DNA of 6,523 nucleotides. It comes from Acidimicrobiales bacterium (GTDB taxonomy: Bacteria > Actinomycetota > Acidimicrobiia > Acidimicrobiales > Poriferisodalaceae). Positions 5,576 through 6,523 of this stretch are shown one piece after another. Made by a program: the position numbers and the translations under genes. Where the stretch lies: assembly GCA_020439485.1 (NCBI GenBank), contig JAGQSP010000501.1, forward strand, positions 1 to 6,523. Reading direction: 5' to 3'. Numbering within the stretch: position 1 is the stretch's first letter; every line of letters begins with the position of its first letter. Under the pieces are notes generated by a model, which saw only the letters and a program-made list of their open reading frames with translations, was not told where the DNA came from and did no database searches.

Positions 5576-6292
5576 CTACAACGTCTCGGGCGGAGCCGGC
5601 GGTTGTGGCAGTTCCTGAACCGCGCCAATCGCTTCGGCCGCGTGCGCCCCGGTAGGTCTGGTCACCTCGAGCTCGTACCTGTTGGCGTCGCCGGTGCACT
5701 TGAAGCCGATCCGCCGCAGGTAGGACGCATGGTCGTCGTTCGACGCCTCGGCCCACACGACGGTGGGTGCAATCCCGTCGAGCAGCGCCGAGTCGGGCGA
5801 GAAGACGTATTGCCCAATCCGGAAGTCTCGGTACTGGGGGATCACGAAGTCGAGGTCGACTCGAAATGTGCCGTCGGCCTCGACCGAACCGATCAACAGG
5901 CCAGCGGGCACCATGTCTCGCAGCACGAAGGCGGTGATCAACCCGGCCCGCGGTTCGTAGGTGAACTCGGGCTGATAGCGCCCCTGAATCTCGTTGCGGT
6001 AGAAGCTCAGGAACTCGGCCAGGTACAGCGAATCGGGCCGGACGTGGAGGATCCGGAACACCTCCTCCTTGCGGCTGATCAGCTTTCGCAAGTACCAGAT
6101 GTGGATGGCGCTAGCTGCGAGGTTCACCGCAGCGATCGGATATGCCCCGATGATCAGCGCGTACACGAGAAAGGTCAATCCTCCGGCCAGGCCGATCAGG
6201 CGAAGGCGCAGGATCGAACGCTGGGTGATCGAGATGATGATCAGGGCCGACGCCGCATACCCGACCAACTCGACGATGAGGTCCGAGGTCAT
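5576..6292 (-). CDS. YgjV-like membrane domain fused to GNAT-like domain
   Basis: A 238-residue protein in two parts. Residues about 5-69 form three to four membrane segments in a YgjV-like arrangement (VELVGYAASALIIIS, then LAGGLTFLVYALIIGAYP and AAVNLAASAIHIWYL). Residues about 84-200 form a soluble domain with GNAT-like features: LRDMVPAGLLIG (124-135), the strand VDLDFVIP (145-152), the loop YRDFRIG (154-160) in the position of the acetyl-CoA-binding loop, and a terminal YLRRIGF (191-197) resembling the common GNAT ending. The loop lacks the usual glycine (Arg158 in its place), so acetyl-CoA binding is uncertain. A Pro-rich tail ends the protein. The substrate is unknown. The start at 6292 is well supported by AGGAG eight bases upstream. 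It follows a partial gene on the same strand by 48 bases and is probably in the same operon. Confidence 0.72.
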   Translation of the reverse strand: MTSDLIVELVGYAASALIIISITQRSILRLRLIGLAGGLTFLVYALIIGAYPIAAVNLAASAIHIWYLRKLISRKEEVFRILHVRPDSLYLAEFLSFYRNEIQGRYQPEFTYEPRAGLITAFVLRDMVPAGLLIGSVEADGTFRVDLDFVIPQYRDFRIGQYVFSPDSALLDGIAPTVVWAEASNDDHASYLRRIGFKCTGDANRYELEVTRPTGAHAAEAIGAVQELPQPPAPPETL

Positions 6293-6300
6293 GTTGCGTT

Positions 6301-6305
6301 CTCCT
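6301..6305 (-). promoter_or_regulatory. ribosome binding site of the YgjV-GNAT gene
   Basis: AGGAG on the - strand, eight bases before the ATG at 6292, is the strongest Shine-Dalgarno match in the window and fixes that start. Confidence 0.7.
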
Positions 6306-6340
6306 AGCCACGTGAATTCAGCCGAGTTTGGTGGGCCGCC

Positions 6341-6523
6341 TCACCGAAGGTCTCGATGAGTCGCGGCGGGCGTTGGTGTGTCGGGATCGAGTGGCTGGGC
6401 GACAACACCACCGAACCGGGCCTCGCAGATCACAACAGGCATCGAACCGACCAGGGCCACGAGCCTGATGTCGCTGGTGATCCAGTCGTCGTCGCCCAGG
6501 TATCGCCACGCGAGGCCTCCCCA
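6341..6523 (-). CDS. C-terminal end of an unidentified protein (partial)
   Basis: An open frame enters from the right edge on the - strand and runs 60 codons to a TGA at 6341-6343. Its residues look like a real protein end rather than a shadow: mixed charges, little arginine bias, and alternating hydrophobic strands (WRYLGDDDWITSD, then IRLVALVGSMPVVICEARFG), followed by a Pro/Thr/Ala-rich tail. I do not recognise the family. The competing frame on this strand is arginine-rich and looks like a shadow. The gene would be immediately upstream of the YgjV-GNAT gene (48-base gap, same direction). The start and most of the protein lie outside the window. Confidence 0.55.
   Translation of the reverse strand, partial: WGGLAWRYLGDDDWITSDIRLVALVGSMPVVICEARFGGVVAQPLDPDTPTPAATHRDLR

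Noticed and set aside
5118..5756. 212-codon - strand open frame antisense to DUF3052 and overlapping the YgjV-GNAT 3' end
   Set aside because: It crosses the convergent junction and the palindrome, and its sequence shows no family features.
5603..6307. 234-codon + strand open frame opposite the YgjV-GNAT gene
   Set aside because: The - strand frame has a strong ribosome binding site, clear membrane segments and family-like motifs; the + strand frame is Asp/Arg/Gln/Val-rich with none.

Overview
The window is dense, high-GC coding DNA of bacterial type. It has about 94% coding content, one- to eleven-base gaps or overlaps between co-directional genes, and GTG starts. The small DUF3052-type protein and the stand-alone OLD-like TOPRIM protein are both types best known from Actinobacteria, so a high-GC actinobacterium is most likely. 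An Acidimicrobiia-like or other environmental lineage would fit, but that is inference. There are no RNA genes, insertion sequences, phage genes or CRISPR arrays.

Left block (33-2974, + strand): three tightly packed genes. A YHYH-domain lipoprotein is followed one base later by a HupE/UreJ-type membrane protein with a secreted N-terminal domain. A stand-alone TOPRIM-domain protein starts inside the last codons of the HupE gene. The first two look like an envelope metal-handling pair, with an outside-facing lipoprotein and a predicted metal permease. The TOPRIM protein has no obvious functional link to them.

Middle (2975-3869): an alpha/beta hydrolase on the - strand, convergent with the first block and divergent from the next. 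It may be read from a leaderless transcript. The divergent gap (3755-3869) holds candidate promoters. The convergent gap (2975-3058) holds a 9-bp phased repeat and small inverted repeats.

Second + strand block (3870-5543): a classical short-chain dehydrogenase, a short TrmO/TsaA-type methyltransferase gene four bases later with its own ribosome binding site, and a DUF3052 gene joined by an ATGA stop/start overlap. These are transcriptionally and translationally coupled but are not an obvious single pathway.

Right block (5576-6523, - strand): a membrane protein joining a YgjV-like membrane domain to a GNAT-like soluble domain. It is preceded by the C-terminal end of an unidentified protein that enters from the right edge. 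A 7-bp-arm palindrome fills the 32-bp convergent gap at 5544-5575.

I see no clear new multi-gene system. The observations most worth following are the YHYH-HupE pair, the YgjV-GNAT fusion with a changed acetyl-CoA loop, and the TOPRIM protein that lacks its usual ATPase half and the standard DxD motif.
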